Of a stretch of DNA of 35,611 bases, positions 16,488-26,556 are shown in pieces (the first letter of the stretch is position 1; each line of letters begins with the position of its first letter). The translations under genes and the position numbers were made by a program. The notes under the pieces are model-generated. The model did no database searches and was not told the origin of the DNA. It saw only the letters and a program-made list of their open reading frames with translations. The stretch is from Verrucomicrobia subdivision 6 bacterium (lineage in GTDB: Bacteria; Verrucomicrobiota; Verrucomicrobiia; Methylacidiphilales; Verrucolacustridaceae): the NCBI GenBank assembly GCA_945874125.1, contig CAMCFB010000010.1, positions 1 to 35,611 of the forward strand, written 5' to 3'.

Positions 16488-17207
16488 ATGATTCCTCAAC
16501 TCGACGGCCTGCTCTTGGTCGATAAACCTCCCGGACGTACCTCCCACGATATTGTCGACTTCGTCCGCCGCCGCTTCCATCAACGAAAAGTCGGCCACTG
16601 TGGCACTCTCGACCCCATCGCCACCGGCCTCCTCATGCTCGTCGTCGGACGAGCCACCCGTGTCCAAGACCTGCTCATGGCCGAAGACAAGGAGTACGAG
16701 GGAACCCTCAAACTCGGCGAAACCACCGATACCCAAGACGCCGCTGGCAAAGTGCTTGAGTCCCGCCCCGTCCCCCCGTTCGACCCCCCCGCCATTCAGG
16801 CCGCTTTCGAAAAGTTTGCCGGCGAGTTCGATCAAATCCCTCCCATGGTCTCCGCCATCAAAAAAGATGGCGTCCCCCTCTACAAATTAGCCCGCGAGGG
16901 CAAGACGATCGATCGCCCTCCCCGCCGCGTTCGCATCGACAAATATGAGATCCTCGAGATCGCTCTGCCTACCGTCCGATTCAAAATTCACTGCACCAAA
17001 GGTTTCTACGTCCGCACTTACTGCCACGATCTCGGTGCTCTTCTCGGGGCAGGCGGCCATATGTCCGCCCTCACTCGCACCCGCTCGGGAAATTTCGAGC
17101 TCAGCAAAGCCGTCCGCTGGCCCGATCTCGAAGCCGCCGAGGGGGTCGACTACCTCGCCCGCCACCTCATCTCCTTGCCCGAGATCTCTCGCATCCGTCG
17201 CACGTGA
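16488..17207 (+). CDS. truB: tRNA pseudouridine55 synthase TruB
   Basis: DGLLLVDKPPGRTSHDIVDFVRR...KVGHCGTLDPIATGLLMLVVGRATRVQDLLMAEDKEYEGTLKLG. Confidence 0.96.
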   Translation: MIPQLDGLLLVDKPPGRTSHDIVDFVRRRFHQRKVGHCGTLDPIATGLLMLVVGRATRVQDLLMAEDKEYEGTLKLGETTDTQDAAGKVLESRPVPPFDPPAIQAAFEKFAGEFDQIPPMVSAIKKDGVPLYKLAREGKTIDRPPRRVRIDKYEILEIALPTVRFKIHCTKGFYVRTYCHDLGALLGAGGHMSALTRTRSGNFELSKAVRWPDLEAAEGVDYLARHLISLPEISRIRRT

Positions 17208-18121
17208 ATCAAGCCGACTCTCTTACCCCATCCCCCTTGGGGAACTCCATCCGACACCTTGCCCTTGGCTTTTTCGACGGCCTCCACCTCGGCCATCAAC
17301 GGGTCATTTTCGGAGGAAGCATCCCCCACCTCCCCACCGCCACCGCCGTTCTCACCTTCCGGGATCATCCTCTCTCCATTTTGCATCCGGAAAAACATCC
17401 CGCCCTCATCACCGGCCTTCCCCATAAACTCCGCCTCCTCTATCGCTGGCAAATCGGTCTGACCATTGCCCTCCCTTTCGACTCCGCGCGATCGCAACAA
17501 TCACCCGCCGCTTTTCTCGAGGAACTCACCCTCGCTTTCCCCGCCCTGCAAACCGTCTCGGTCGGCCCCAACTGGCGCTTCGGAAACAAGCGTTCGGGCG
17601 ATGTCCCGCTGCTTTCCACTTGGTGCGATCAATCCTCCATCACCCTCGATAACCCCGCCCCCGTCCTCTACCAAGGGGAACGAATCAGCAGCAGCCGCAT
17701 CCGCACCGCCATTCAAGCCGGCCAACTATCCAATGCCTCCGCCATGTTAGGCCGCCCTTTCACCATATTGGGCCGCGTGGGCCAAGGCGCTGGTCGAGGC
17801 CATAGCTTGGGCTTTCCCACCGCCAATCTCGTCACCGAAGACGAATGTCTGCCCCCCAACGGTGTTTACGCCGGTCGGGCTTGTCTGGCCGACGGCTCAT
17901 TTCACCTTGCCGCTATTAATCTGGGCACCTGCCCCACATTCGGAGGTAAAAACCGCAATATCGAAGCCCACCTGCCCAAGTTTTCCGGCCAACTCGTAGG
18001 CCAGGAGTTAGACCTAGAATTTCATCGTTACCTTCGTCCCGAAAAGAAGTTTCCCGATGCCCGCGCCCTCACCCAACAGATTGAACAGGACGTCGCCGCG
18101 GTTCTCGAATCCCGTCCCTAG
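17204..18121 (+). CDS. ribF: Bifunctional riboflavin kinase/FAD synthetase RibF
   Basis: LALGFFDGLHLGHQRVI...FGNKRSGDVPLL...ISSSRIRTAIQAGQLSNASAMLGRPFTILGRVGQGAGRGHSLGFPTANL...PPNGVYAG; GTG start overlapping truB. Confidence 0.94.
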   Translation: MNQADSLTPSPLGNSIRHLALGFFDGLHLGHQRVIFGGSIPHLPTATAVLTFRDHPLSILHPEKHPALITGLPHKLRLLYRWQIGLTIALPFDSARSQQSPAAFLEELTLAFPALQTVSVGPNWRFGNKRSGDVPLLSTWCDQSSITLDNPAPVLYQGERISSSRIRTAIQAGQLSNASAMLGRPFTILGRVGQGAGRGHSLGFPTANLVTEDECLPPNGVYAGRACLADGSFHLAAINLGTCPTFGGKNRNIEAHLPKFSGQLVGQELDLEFHRYLRPEKKFPDARALTQQIEQDVAAVLESRP

Positions 18122-18831
18122 TTTTTCGAAAACTCCAATTCGTGGCGGATATCCTCCCCCGTGTACAAGTAGTAAACCTGTTCGGCGATGTTCTTGGCGT
18201 GATCCGCCGCCCGCTCAAAAAAGCGGGCCACCAGCATCAAATTGAGCGCCCGCGTAATCGTTTTGGGACTCTCCACCATAAAACAGGTCAACTCCCTCTC
18301 CAATTGCCGATTAATGTCATCCACCCTCACATCCATCTTAATAATCTCGGCACACTTCTCTGGCGTAATTTCCACGAAAGCATCCGTCGCCCCGCGGATC
18401 ATCGCGAGCACGTCCCCCCCCATGCGGGGAATGTCCAAGAGTGGTTTCAAAGGCGGTTCATCCATCAGGATTAAACTTCTCCGTGCGATCGAAACCGCCT
18501 GATCTCCAATCCGCTCTAAATCGCTCGAGAGTTTGGAGGCCGCCAACATCAACCGACAAGCCAAGGCCACCGGAGCTTGGGTGGCCATAAAACCCGCCAC
18601 CAACTCATCCACCTCCACCTCCAATCGATCAATCTCTTTATCATCCTGAATCGCTTTGTTGGCTTTCTCCGCACTGCGCTCCACCAGGGACTCTAAGGCC
18701 AACTGCAAATTGTTGTGCGCAATACTCGCCATCCGGAGCAGGGTTTCCCGAAGAATGAGGAGATCACCCCGAAAATAGCTTCGCACCCGCTCCAGCTTTT
18801 CCTCAGTCGCCTCCAAGGTCGGCGTGTTCAT
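18118..18831 (-). CDS. phoU: Phosphate signalling regulator PhoU
   Basis: LLILRETLLRMASIAHNNLQLALESLVERSAEKANKAIQDDKEIDRLEVEVDELV...FFERAADHAKNIAEQVYYLYTGEDIRH; follows pstB. Confidence 0.95.
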   Translation of the reverse strand: MNTPTLEATEEKLERVRSYFRGDLLILRETLLRMASIAHNNLQLALESLVERSAEKANKAIQDDKEIDRLEVEVDELVAGFMATQAPVALACRLMLAASKLSSDLERIGDQAVSIARRSLILMDEPPLKPLLDIPRMGGDVLAMIRGATDAFVEITPEKCAEIIKMDVRVDDINRQLERELTCFMVESPKTITRALNLMLVARFFERAADHAKNIAEQVYYLYTGEDIRHELEFSKN

Positions 18832-18881
18832 TACTTATGGGTTACGCCTCGGGGCGGCAATGTCAACCGGTCATCCCTGCC

Positions 18882-19703
18882 TTATCCAAATCGGCCCGAG
18901 ATGTAATCCTCCGTCTGCGGCTTGGCCGGATTGGTAAACATCCGGTTCGTTTCCCCAAACTCGATCAACTCCCCCAAATACATAAACGCCGTCATATCCG
19001 AGATCCGACCCGCTTGCTGTAGGTTGTGCGTTACGATCATCACCGTGACCCGTTTTTTTAGCTCCACAATCAGCTCCTCGATTTTGGATGTGGCAATCGG
19101 ATCCAACGCGCTGGTCGGTTCATCGAACAGCACCACGTCCGGATCGGTCGCAATCGCCCGGGCAATACACAGTCGCTGCTGTTGCCCTCCCGAAAGATTG
19201 TGCGCCATCTGGTGCAATCGACTCTTGGCCTCATCCCAAAGAGCCGCCTCCCGCAGCGCCTTCTCCACTTTTTCATCCAGCTCCTTCCGCTGATTCACCC
19301 CCTGCAGCCGTAATCCATAGGCCACGTTCTCATAGATACTTTTGGGAAAGGGATTGGGTTTCTGAAAGACCATGCCAAATCTCATGCGAACCTGAATCGG
19401 ATCTACTTCGGGGGCGATGATATCGGTCCCATCCGGCTGGACGACAATTCGCCCGACATAGCGGTTGCCGGGGTAAAGATCGTGCATGCGATTCATGCAC
19501 CGTAACAAAGTGGTCTTCCCACACCCCGACGGGCCGATCAAAGCCGTGACCTTGAGCGCCGGCACATCCATCGAAACACTGCGCAAAACCTGATGATTGC
19601 CGTAAAAGAAACTCAAACCCTGAATCTGAACTTTGATCGCCTCGGAGGAACCCGCCGTGGGGGGTTCCGTTCCGGCGCGGGGATTGGGCGAGGAGGAGTT
19701 CAC
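18882..19703 (-). CDS. pstB: Phosphate ABC transporter ATPase PstB
   Basis: [47 protein letters not shown]...[44 protein letters not shown]. Confidence 0.97.
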   Translation of the reverse strand: MNSSSPNPRAGTEPPTAGSSEAIKVQIQGLSFFYGNHQVLRSVSMDVPALKVTALIGPSGCGKTTLLRCMNRMHDLYPGNRYVGRIVVQPDGTDIIAPEVDPIQVRMRFGMVFQKPNPFPKSIYENVAYGLRLQGVNQRKELDEKVEKALREAALWDEAKSRLHQMAHNLSGGQQQRLCIARAIATDPDVVLFDEPTSALDPIATSKIEELIVELKKRVTVMIVTHNLQQAGRISDMTAFMYLGELIEFGETNRMFTNPAKPQTEDYISGRFG

Positions 19704-20650
19704 CAGGTGATATTCCTCTGGGCACGCTTCCGTAGCAAGATCGCGGCGGCATTCATACTCAGGGTGATCACCATCAGGATGAGGCCCGCCGCCGCCGCGT
19801 TGGACTGAAACTCCTCCCCCGGTCGCGACACCCAGTTAAACATCTGGATCGGCAACGCCGTGAACGGGGAAAAAAGCCATTCGCCTGAAACAAAAGGGGC
19901 GTGCGCTATCAGGGGAGCCGGGGGCAGAAAAGCAATGAAGGTCAACGCCCCAATCGTAATCAGGGGCGCACTCTCCCCGATCGCCCGCGACATCGCCAAG
20001 ATGACTCCCGTGGAAATTCCCCCCGTCGAATAGGGCAAAAGATGGTGCCAGACCGCTTGCCACCGCGTGGCCCCCAAAGCAAAGGCCGCCTCCCGAATGC
20101 TCGAAGGAATGGTTCGCAACGATTCCCGCGTGGCCACAATGACGATCGGCAGAACCAAACAGGCCAGCGCCAGCCCACCCGCCAAAAGACTTTGCCCAAA
20201 GCGAAACTGGTAAACAAAAAGCCCCAAGGCCATCAACCCATAGAGAATCGAGGGCACCCCCGCCAGATTCGAAATATTAATTTCCACGAAGTCGGTCATC
20301 CGATTTTTCGGAGCGTACTCCTCCAAATATATCCCGGCCGCCACCCCAAACGGAATCGCCGCCGAGGCCGTCACCACCATCAGCAGCAGAGTGCCCACCC
20401 AAGCAGACAAAATCCCCGCCTCCCCCGCCCGTCGGGAGGGAAAAGAGGTCAAAAAGTTCCAATCGATTCTGCCCAACCCATTCATCGCCAAATTGAGCAG
20501 AAGCACCCCCAAAACTCCCAAAGTCGTCACCGTCAAAATCATGCCCAACCATCGAAACGCGCGATCGATCAACCTCCGATGACGAGCCCGCTTCTCCTGC
20601 GCGTGGTAGAAAGATTTAGGTCGCACGATGGAACCTCCGTCGCAGGGCAT
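19700..20650 (-). CDS. pstA: Phosphate ABC transporter permease PstA
   Basis: [42 protein letters not shown]...[45 protein letters not shown]. Confidence 0.95.
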   Translation of the reverse strand: MPCDGGSIVRPKSFYHAQEKRARHRRLIDRAFRWLGMILTVTTLGVLGVLLLNLAMNGLGRIDWNFLTSFPSRRAGEAGILSAWVGTLLLMVVTASAAIPFGVAAGIYLEEYAPKNRMTDFVEINISNLAGVPSILYGLMALGLFVYQFRFGQSLLAGGLALACLVLPIVIVATRESLRTIPSSIREAAFALGATRWQAVWHHLLPYSTGGISTGVILAMSRAIGESAPLITIGALTFIAFLPPAPLIAHAPFVSGEWLFSPFTALPIQMFNWVSRPGEEFQSNAAAAGLILMVITLSMNAAAILLRKRAQRNITW

Positions 20651-21524
20651 GACCCGCCAGATTGAATCCCAACGTCATCAGAAAAAGCACCGCGCCCGCG
20701 GCAAAGATCGACTGATAGCCAATACTCCCATGGGGCAGATCCCCTAAACTCACCTGCACAATAAAAGCGGTCACGGTGGCAGCCGATTCGAGGGGATTGA
20801 TCGTCATCCTCGGCTGTAGCCCCGCCGCAATCGCCACAATCATCGTCTCCCCCACTGCCCGAGAAATCGCGAGCACGTACGCTGCGGCCAACCCAGAAAA
20901 GGCGCCCGGAAAAACCACCCTCACCGCCACCCCCAATTTTCCGTCCCCTAAGGCATAAGCGCCCTCCCGCAGAAGCATCGGAACACTCCGCATCGAATCC
21001 TCTCCCAACGAGGTGACATACGGTACAATCATAATCCCCATGATCATGCCTGCACTCAACATCGAGAATTGGGAGAGATCAGGATATATTTTTTGCAGCA
21101 GCGGCGTCAGGGTCAAAAGGGCAAAATACCCGTAAACCACCGTCGGCACGGCACTGAGCAACTCCAACATCGGCTTGACCCAATCCCGAAATTTGGCGTC
21201 AGCAAACTCACTCAGATAAATGGCCAGGATCGTGCCCAGCGGGATCGCCACCAACAGGGCGACGATCGTGGTCACCAAGGTGCCCGCGAGAAGTGCTCCG
21301 ATCCCGTACTGGGGCTCGGAAAAGAGGGGCGTCCACATCGTATCCGTCAACAGCCGGCCGAAAGGTACCGCCTCGAAAAAAGGCCAGGACTCTTTCACCA
21401 AGGTGACGACGATTCCAAAAGTGACCAAGACGGAAGCCCACCCCCCTGCCCGCAGCACCCACACCATCAACTCCTCGACCATCTTGTCGACGCGGCGGGA
21501 AGGACTGGGAGGAAAGGAGGCCAT
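20616..21524 (-). CDS. pstC: Phosphate ABC transporter permease PstC
   Basis: Start MASFPPSPSRRVDKMVEEL at 21524; ...AIYLSEFADAKFRDWVKPMLELLSAVPTVVYGYFALLTLTPLL...SRAVGETMIVAIAAG. Confidence 0.93.
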   Translation of the reverse strand: MASFPPSPSRRVDKMVEELMVWVLRAGGWASVLVTFGIVVTLVKESWPFFEAVPFGRLLTDTMWTPLFSEPQYGIGALLAGTLVTTIVALLVAIPLGTILAIYLSEFADAKFRDWVKPMLELLSAVPTVVYGYFALLTLTPLLQKIYPDLSQFSMLSAGMIMGIMIVPYVTSLGEDSMRSVPMLLREGAYALGDGKLGVAVRVVFPGAFSGLAAAYVLAISRAVGETMIVAIAAGLQPRMTINPLESAATVTAFIVQVSLGDLPHGSIGYQSIFAAGAVLFLMTLGFNLAGHALRRRFHRAT

Positions 21525-21528
21525 TCGC

Positions 21529-22527
21529 CTACGGAACCAGCGGCCGATCCAAAATCTGATCCATCGGCACGGCCATATCTCCGTGGCCATGGAAGGCCGT
21601 GCCTTTTTTCTTTTGCTCCAGCCGTGTGCGAACCTTGCCATAGGCGGACGCAGGCAGCGGAATGTACTTTACCTCTTGGGCCAAGGTTTCGACATGATCC
21701 AGATAAAATTCGACAAACTTTTTCACCTCGGGCTTTTCGAGCGACTTCACATTCACGTAGAGAAAGAGGGGCCGAGATAAGGGGTTATAGGTTCCACCCA
21801 AAACAGCCGCTTCGGTCGGTCGGCAAGGCGCCATTTTTTTCTCATCCCACTCCACCGCTAAAGCCTTGAGCCGCTTCTGGTGCGCCACAAAATACGCGTA
21901 CCCCATATAACCCAGCGCATGTTTGTCCCCCTCCACCCCCTGTACGAGAACGTTGTCATCCTCGCTCGCCGTATAATCCCCTCGACTCGCTTTGCTCTTT
22001 TCGTTGATCGCCTCCGTAAAGTAGTCAAAGGTCCCCGAATCCGACCCCGCTCCGTATAGCTTGATCTCTTTGTCCGGCCACTCCGGCCGAATCTGATTCC
22101 ACTTTTTAATTTTTCCCTGGGCCGCTGGCTCCCAGATTTTTTTTAGCTCCGATACCTTAATGGAATCGACCCAATCATTTTTTGCGTTTACCACCACCGT
22201 CAATGCATCAAAAGCAATCGGCAGCTCGAGGTATTCAATTCCACCCTGTTTGGCCGCGTCCATTTCCGACTGCAAAATCGGGCGACTCGCGTTCTGCACA
22301 TCCGTCTCCCCACGCGTGAATTTCTTGAAGCCCCCGCCCGTACCAGAAATCCCCACCGTGACCTTCGTGCCTGTCTCTTTTTGAAAATCCTCCGCCGCCC
22401 CCTCCGTGATCGGATACACCGTGCTCGAACCATCAATCTTCACCACCCCCCCTGCCCAAGCCACCTTTGTCAGCAGCCCACCACAGAGCATCAGAGCCCA
22501 AAAGGGCTTGCCGAATTTAAAAATCAT
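21529..22527 (-). CDS. pstS: Phosphate ABC transporter substrate-binding protein PstS
   Basis: KIDGSSTVYPITEGAAEDFQKETGTKVTVGISGTGGGFKKFTRGETDVQNASRPI...YGAGSDSGTFDYFTEAI...ALGYMGYAYF. Confidence 0.96.
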   Translation of the reverse strand: MIFKFGKPFWALMLCGGLLTKVAWAGGVVKIDGSSTVYPITEGAAEDFQKETGTKVTVGISGTGGGFKKFTRGETDVQNASRPILQSEMDAAKQGGIEYLELPIAFDALTVVVNAKNDWVDSIKVSELKKIWEPAAQGKIKKWNQIRPEWPDKEIKLYGAGSDSGTFDYFTEAINEKSKASRGDYTASEDDNVLVQGVEGDKHALGYMGYAYFVAHQKRLKALAVEWDEKKMAPCRPTEAAVLGGTYNPLSRPLFLYVNVKSLEKPEVKKFVEFYLDHVETLAQEVKYIPLPASAYGKVRTRLEQKKKGTAFHGHGDMAVPMDQILDRPLVP

Positions 22528-22572
22528 CCTATGTGCCTATGGCGTGGGCCTAGTGAAGCCAAGCGATGCTTT

Positions 22573-22590
22573 GTGACAATATGATGTCAT
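22573..22590 (-). promoter_or_regulatory. Pho box upstream of pstS
   Basis: Plus-strand GTGACAATATGATGTCAT (minus ATGACATCATATTGTCAC), about 46 nt upstream of the pstS start; nearly identical to the phoB-upstream site. Confidence 0.7.
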
Positions 22591-22624
22591 TTTTTCTATT
22601 TTGAAAAGCTTGTTGGACAATTGT

Positions 22625-23905
22625 TTATCCGCCACGGCACGGCAGGGTTAGCGTAATTTGCGTGCCCTGCTCCAGCCCGCTTTTTGCCCAAACCTTGCCC
22701 CCGTGAATTTGCACGAGATGCTTCACGATCGATAACCCCAGACCCGTTCCCCCCTTCTCCCTCACTCTTCCCCCATCCACCCGAAAGAAACGCTCGAAAA
22801 TCCGGTCCGTTTTGTCGGCCGGGATTCCCTCCCCCTCATCCCGCACCCCAAACTCCACCTCTCGACCCGACTCCCCTTGGCGCGCGGATAAGGTGACCTG
22901 GCTTCCCGCCGGCGCAAACCGTAAAGCATTTTCCATCAGGTTCGAAAAGATTTGGCCCACCCGCAAAATATCCGTCTGCACGGCGGGCAGACCCCCCGCA
23001 CAATCCAACTTCAACTTCACCCTCTTGGCCGTAAAGGCCCGCTGCCAATCCTCCTGCACCTCTTCCAAAATCTCCCGGGGCGGTCGGGCGACCAAATTCA
23101 GCTCCATCTGACCCGACTCAATCCTGGATAATTCCAGCAGATCCCCCACCAGCAGGGTCAAACGCTCACAGTTCCGCTGCAAAACCGACCAAATCTTTTT
23201 TCCCTCCCCTCCCTTCAGGACCGCCGGATCCTGTAACGTCTCCAAATATCCCGCCACGATCGAAAGCGGCGTGCGCAACTCATGGGAAAGGTTCGTGACA
23301 AACTCCTGCCGCACCATCTCCAACCTTCGCATTTTCGACAGATCGTGAAAAACCACCACCACACCCGATCGCTGCCGATCTCCCTCCACAATCGGAGCCA
23401 AATTCACCGCCAAGGTTTGCCCTTGCCCCCCATCAATCCCCGCCACCTGCACCTCCAAATTTTGCGTCGTTCCCCCCTGGTTAATCTCCTCCACCGCACG
23501 ATCCACCTCAACTAATCGCGTCGCCTCCATCACCGTTCGCCCCTCCGGAGCCTCCACGAAAGCGAACATCCGCAAAAACTCCTCGTTCGCTAAAACAATC
23601 CGACCCTCCGCATTGATGACCAAAACCCCCTCCGTCAAACTCGCTAAGATCGCTTGCAAATTCACCCTTTCAATCTCCTCCCGCGAACTGATCCCCTCCA
23701 ACTTCGCCGCCACGCGCTCCAACTGGCCAATCGTCTCCTGCAATCCCCACGCGCCCCGGCCCACAAACCCCGAGGGCTTTCGTCCCTCCGCCAAATCCAC
23801 GATCAATCGCTGCAACTGCCGCCAAGGCCGAACCACCTCTCCCCAAAACCAAAGAGCCACCACCACCACCGTGATCCCCCCCGCAAATAGTAGAATCCCT
23901 TCCAT
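22625..23905 (-). CDS. phoR: PhoR-type sensor histidine kinase (PAS plus HisKA plus HATPase)
   Basis: FVTNLSHELRTPLSIVAGYLETL, GQIFSNLMENALRFAP, VRDEGEGIPADKTDRIFERFFRVDGGRVREKGGTGLGLSIVKHLVQIHGG; adjacent to phoB. Confidence 0.92.
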   Translation of the reverse strand: MEGILLFAGGITVVVVALWFWGEVVRPWRQLQRLIVDLAEGRKPSGFVGRGAWGLQETIGQLERVAAKLEGISSREEIERVNLQAILASLTEGVLVINAEGRIVLANEEFLRMFAFVEAPEGRTVMEATRLVEVDRAVEEINQGGTTQNLEVQVAGIDGGQGQTLAVNLAPIVEGDRQRSGVVVVFHDLSKMRRLEMVRQEFVTNLSHELRTPLSIVAGYLETLQDPAVLKGGEGKKIWSVLQRNCERLTLLVGDLLELSRIESGQMELNLVARPPREILEEVQEDWQRAFTAKRVKLKLDCAGGLPAVQTDILRVGQIFSNLMENALRFAPAGSQVTLSARQGESGREVEFGVRDEGEGIPADKTDRIFERFFRVDGGRVREKGGTGLGLSIVKHLVQIHGGKVWAKSGLEQGTQITLTLPCRGG

Positions 23906-23976
23906 CCCTCTACCCTGCCCTCACCCCGCCCCACGGGCAAAACTGTTTCCGTGCTGAAAGATCCAGCCGATATCCC

Positions 23977-24669
23977 CTAAGAGCCTAGCCGATACCCGCT
24001 CCCCCTCACCGTCTGAATCACCGCCCCCGCTTTGCCTAACTTATCGCGCAACCGCCGCACATGCGTATCCACCGTCCGCGTATCCAAATTCGCTTGGTAG
24101 CCCCACACCTCACTCAAAAGCACTTCTCGCGATAAAATAGTCCCTGCCCTCCTCGCCAGCAGATCCAGCAAACGATACTCGGTCGACGTCAAGACCAGCT
24201 TCTTACTTCCAATCGTCGCCGTCATACTGCTCCGATCCAGTTCAATACCCCCCGCCTTCACCGGGGCAGGCTTCGATACCCCTTGATCCGGTTGACGTCG
24301 CGCCACCGCCCGCACCCGCAAAAGCAGCTCCCGCGGACTGAACGGCTTCGTCACATAATCATCCGCCCCCACCTCCAAACCCGCCACCTTATCCCCCTCG
24401 GTCGACTTGGCCGTCAGCATCAAGATGGGAATACGTGAGGTGGCCGGATTCCTGCGCAAGGCCCGACACACCTCCATCCCACTCATCTCGGGCATCATCA
24501 GATCCAAAATGACCACCGAGGGGAGTTCCGCCTTGGCGATCGCCAACCCCTCCGCCCCGTTGTGCGCCTCCAAGACATCGAAACCGCCCGTCTTCAAATT
24601 GAGCCGCAACATGTCCCTCACATCTTTTTCATCCTCAATTATTAAAACCCGATCTCGCATCGCTTCCAT
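23977..24669 (-). CDS. phoB: PhoB-type OmpR-family response regulator
   Basis: RVLIIEDEKDVRDMLRLNLK...VVILDLMMPEMSGMEVCRALR...ADDYVTKPFSPRELLLRVRA...TRTVDTHVRRLRDKLGKAG..IQTVRGSGYRL. Confidence 0.94.
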   Translation of the reverse strand: MEAMRDRVLIIEDEKDVRDMLRLNLKTGGFDVLEAHNGAEGLAIAKAELPSVVILDLMMPEMSGMEVCRALRRNPATSRIPILMLTAKSTEGDKVAGLEVGADDYVTKPFSPRELLLRVRAVARRQPDQGVSKPAPVKAGGIELDRSSMTATIGSKKLVLTSTEYRLLDLLARRAGTILSREVLLSEVWGYQANLDTRTVDTHVRRLRDKLGKAGAVIQTVRGSGYRLGS

Positions 24670-24707
24670 TTATCTGCCCCCCATCCCAGTAAAACAAGAA
24701 CCCCAAA

Positions 24708-24725
24708 GTGACAATATCATGACAA
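24708..24725 (-). promoter_or_regulatory. Pho box upstream of phoB (likely autoregulation)
   Basis: Plus GTGACAATATCATGACAA; minus TTGTCATGATATTGTCAC, a good match to the CTGTCAT-N4-CTGTCA Pho box layout, about 39 nt upstream of the phoB start. Confidence 0.75.
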
Positions 24726-24727
24726 AA

Positions 24728-25231
24728 TTATGCTCCCCAAGTCGCCGCCAACGCCTCCACTTCCGACCTCAATCGATCCACCTCGCTCAACTTCACCTCT
24801 GGCTCCGGCACCAAAATCACCTCCCCCGTCACCTTATGCTCATACACCGTCACCCGCCCCTCCGGTCCCGTCGTCCGCTCCCGCACCAGCAAAATCTTTC
24901 TTCTCTCCAGCAAAAGCGCAAAAAGGAAAATCACCCGCGCCTCGGGACTCTCCGTCTGAACGGGTTGACCCAACCGCCGTCGCAGCTCCGCCTCCGCCCG
25001 CGCCGCCGGGGGCTCTTTCTCTACTTCGGGTGGTCGCGCTCGAAATTTTCCCTTCCAAAAACAGAAGTATGTCGGCCGACTCTCCTCCCGACTCCACACC
25101 TCCTCCGCGTAGTCCCTTCTCTCCATCCCACCCTCACCCGCGACCAGCACGGTGTACACCACCTGCCCGTCGGAAAAATCCTTTCCCGTCCCCGCACAAA
25201 GATGCGCCCGTGGGCGAATACTCCAATCCAT
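24728..25231 (-). CDS. Conserved hypothetical protein
   Basis: 167-aa ORF with coherent composition (RPTYFCFWKGKFRARPPEVEKEPPAARAEAELRRRLGQPVQTESPEARVIFLFALLLERRKILLV...); no family recognised. Confidence 0.6.
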   Translation of the reverse strand: MDWSIRPRAHLCAGTGKDFSDGQVVYTVLVAGEGGMERRDYAEEVWSREESRPTYFCFWKGKFRARPPEVEKEPPAARAEAELRRRLGQPVQTESPEARVIFLFALLLERRKILLVRERTTGPEGRVTVYEHKVTGEVILVPEPEVKLSEVDRLRSEVEALAATWGA

Positions 25232-25292
25232 CCACCTTTTCTAGCCAGCCAGATTCAGTTGAAAAGAACCCCCTTCCAGCCAATCTCTCTTC

Positions 25293-25784
25293 ATGGATCC
25301 CCATTTTCTTCAACCCGAACACCTCCACGTCATGCTGAATCACTTTCCGATTATTCTGACCCTTCTCGTCCCCCCCATCCTACTGGCCGGGCTGTTCTTT
25401 CAGCAAAAGCCGATCCTTGCCGTCGGCTTCTCCCTTGCTCTTCTGGGCGCTCTCACGACCCCCGTGGTCATGCAAACCGGACACTCCGCTCACACTCGGT
25501 TTGAGATGGGTCAGATCCAGCCCCCGCTGGACGAAGACGGGGACATTGCTTCGGAAATGCACGAAGATATGGCCGAAAAGGCCGCCCCCATTCTATACCT
25601 CGTCGGTTTTGGAGGCATCGCTGGACTTCTGACTCTCCGTTTTCGCCCCGCCTGGGCAAAAGGTGCCGCCCTCGCCGTCACTCTGGCGGCAGGCGTCGCC
25701 TCCATTTTCACCCTGCAATCCGCCCAACTGGGCGGCCGCATCCGCCACCCCGAATTTCGCATCCAAAGGAAAGCCCGCCCATAA
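25293..25784 (+). CDS. DUF2231-like multi-TM membrane protein
   Basis: HLHVMLNHFPIILTLLVPPILLAGLFFQQKPILAVGFSLALLGALTTPVVMQTG...EKAAPILYLVGFGGIAGLLTL: four TM segments. Confidence 0.75.
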   Translation: MDPHFLQPEHLHVMLNHFPIILTLLVPPILLAGLFFQQKPILAVGFSLALLGALTTPVVMQTGHSAHTRFEMGQIQPPLDEDGDIASEMHEDMAEKAAPILYLVGFGGIAGLLTLRFRPAWAKGAALAVTLAAGVASIFTLQSAQLGGRIRHPEFRIQRKARP

Positions 25785-25785
25785 T

Positions 25786-25889
25786 CCACAAAAAATCGGC
25801 TTGTAACCCCCTGTCCTGCAACGACATGCTTGGGGTCGTAGGTCGAATAAGTAATTGTTGGTCAAGGGTTTACAAGTCGATTTTTTGAT
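25786..25889. repeat. Long imperfect palindrome enclosing the first GGGGTCGTAGGTC
   Basis: Left arm AAAAAATCGGCTTGTAACCCCCTGTCCTGCAAC matches the reverse complement of the right arm GTTGGTCAAGGGTTTACAAGTCGATTTTTT (AAAAAATCGACTTGTAAACCCTTGACCAAC). Confidence 0.8.
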
Positions 25890-25905
25890 TTTGGGGTCGT
25901 AGGTC
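25832..25905. repeat. Left part of the 61-bp-periodic array: two GGGGTCGTAGGTC copies (25832-25844, 25893-25905)
   Basis: Exact 13-bp repeats spaced 61 bp; intervening 48 bp is closely similar to the 48-bp spacer at 26631-26678 on the other side of the RAYT. Confidence 0.9.
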
Positions 25906-25913
25906 GATTTTTA

Positions 25914-26489
25914 CTAAGATAAAGCCCGACCGGTTAGAAGCGCGGATCGTATTTTGAACTCTTCCGCCGCATTCCCTCCACTATCTAAGAATACGCGCCA
26001 GTTTTCTGGTTTGGGGGTGGGCCAGGTGGCCAATCGAATCCCCAAGTCGGGTTGACCACAACTTGACCAGGTCCAGTTCATCGGATTTTCACATAGCCCC
26101 GCACGAACTGGATTTCTTTCAATATACCGAGCAACCAGCAAAAAGATCTGATTCCCTCTGACCAAATGGCAGCGGTATCGGCTCTGATAAACTGCCCCTC
26201 GACCGGTGGACTCAGACATCTTCCTCCAACGAATCGCATGAGTTGCCCCGAGCCATTTCAAAGCGCGACTGATCAATTTACCATCCCGACAGCTCGCCAA
26301 TAAATGCCAATGATTGGGCATGACGCAGTAGGCATAAACATCAAGTGGATAGCGCTGCATCGCCTCTCGGAACGTTTTCATCCAAACCCGATACTCCCCT
26401 TCGTTCGAAAAAAGCTTCACTTTTTCGGTTGCCCGGTTGCACAGGTGATAAACCTGCCCTGGAATTAAAAATCTTTTCGGCCGTGCCAT
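25914..26489 (-). mobile_element. REP-associated tyrosine transposase (RAYT; Y1/HUH family TnpA-REP)
   Basis: MARPKRFLIPGQVYHLCNRATEKVKLF...YAYCVMPNHWHLLASC (HUH motif HWH)...LVARYIERNPVRAGLC (catalytic Tyr region). Confidence 0.93.
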
Positions 26490-26556
26490 ATAAGATTAAA
26501 CCGCCGAAATGGAAAAAGGGTTCGGCGATATTTTGCATAATTTTCAGCCTTAATAT

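Noticed and set aside
19901-20665. 254-aa plus ORF
   Set aside because: Arg/Gln/Pro-rich antisense shadow of pstA.
24407-25504. 365-aa plus ORF
   Set aside because: Spans opposite phoB, the intergenic region and a hypothetical gene; composition (R/P/L/H-rich) is that of a shadow frame.
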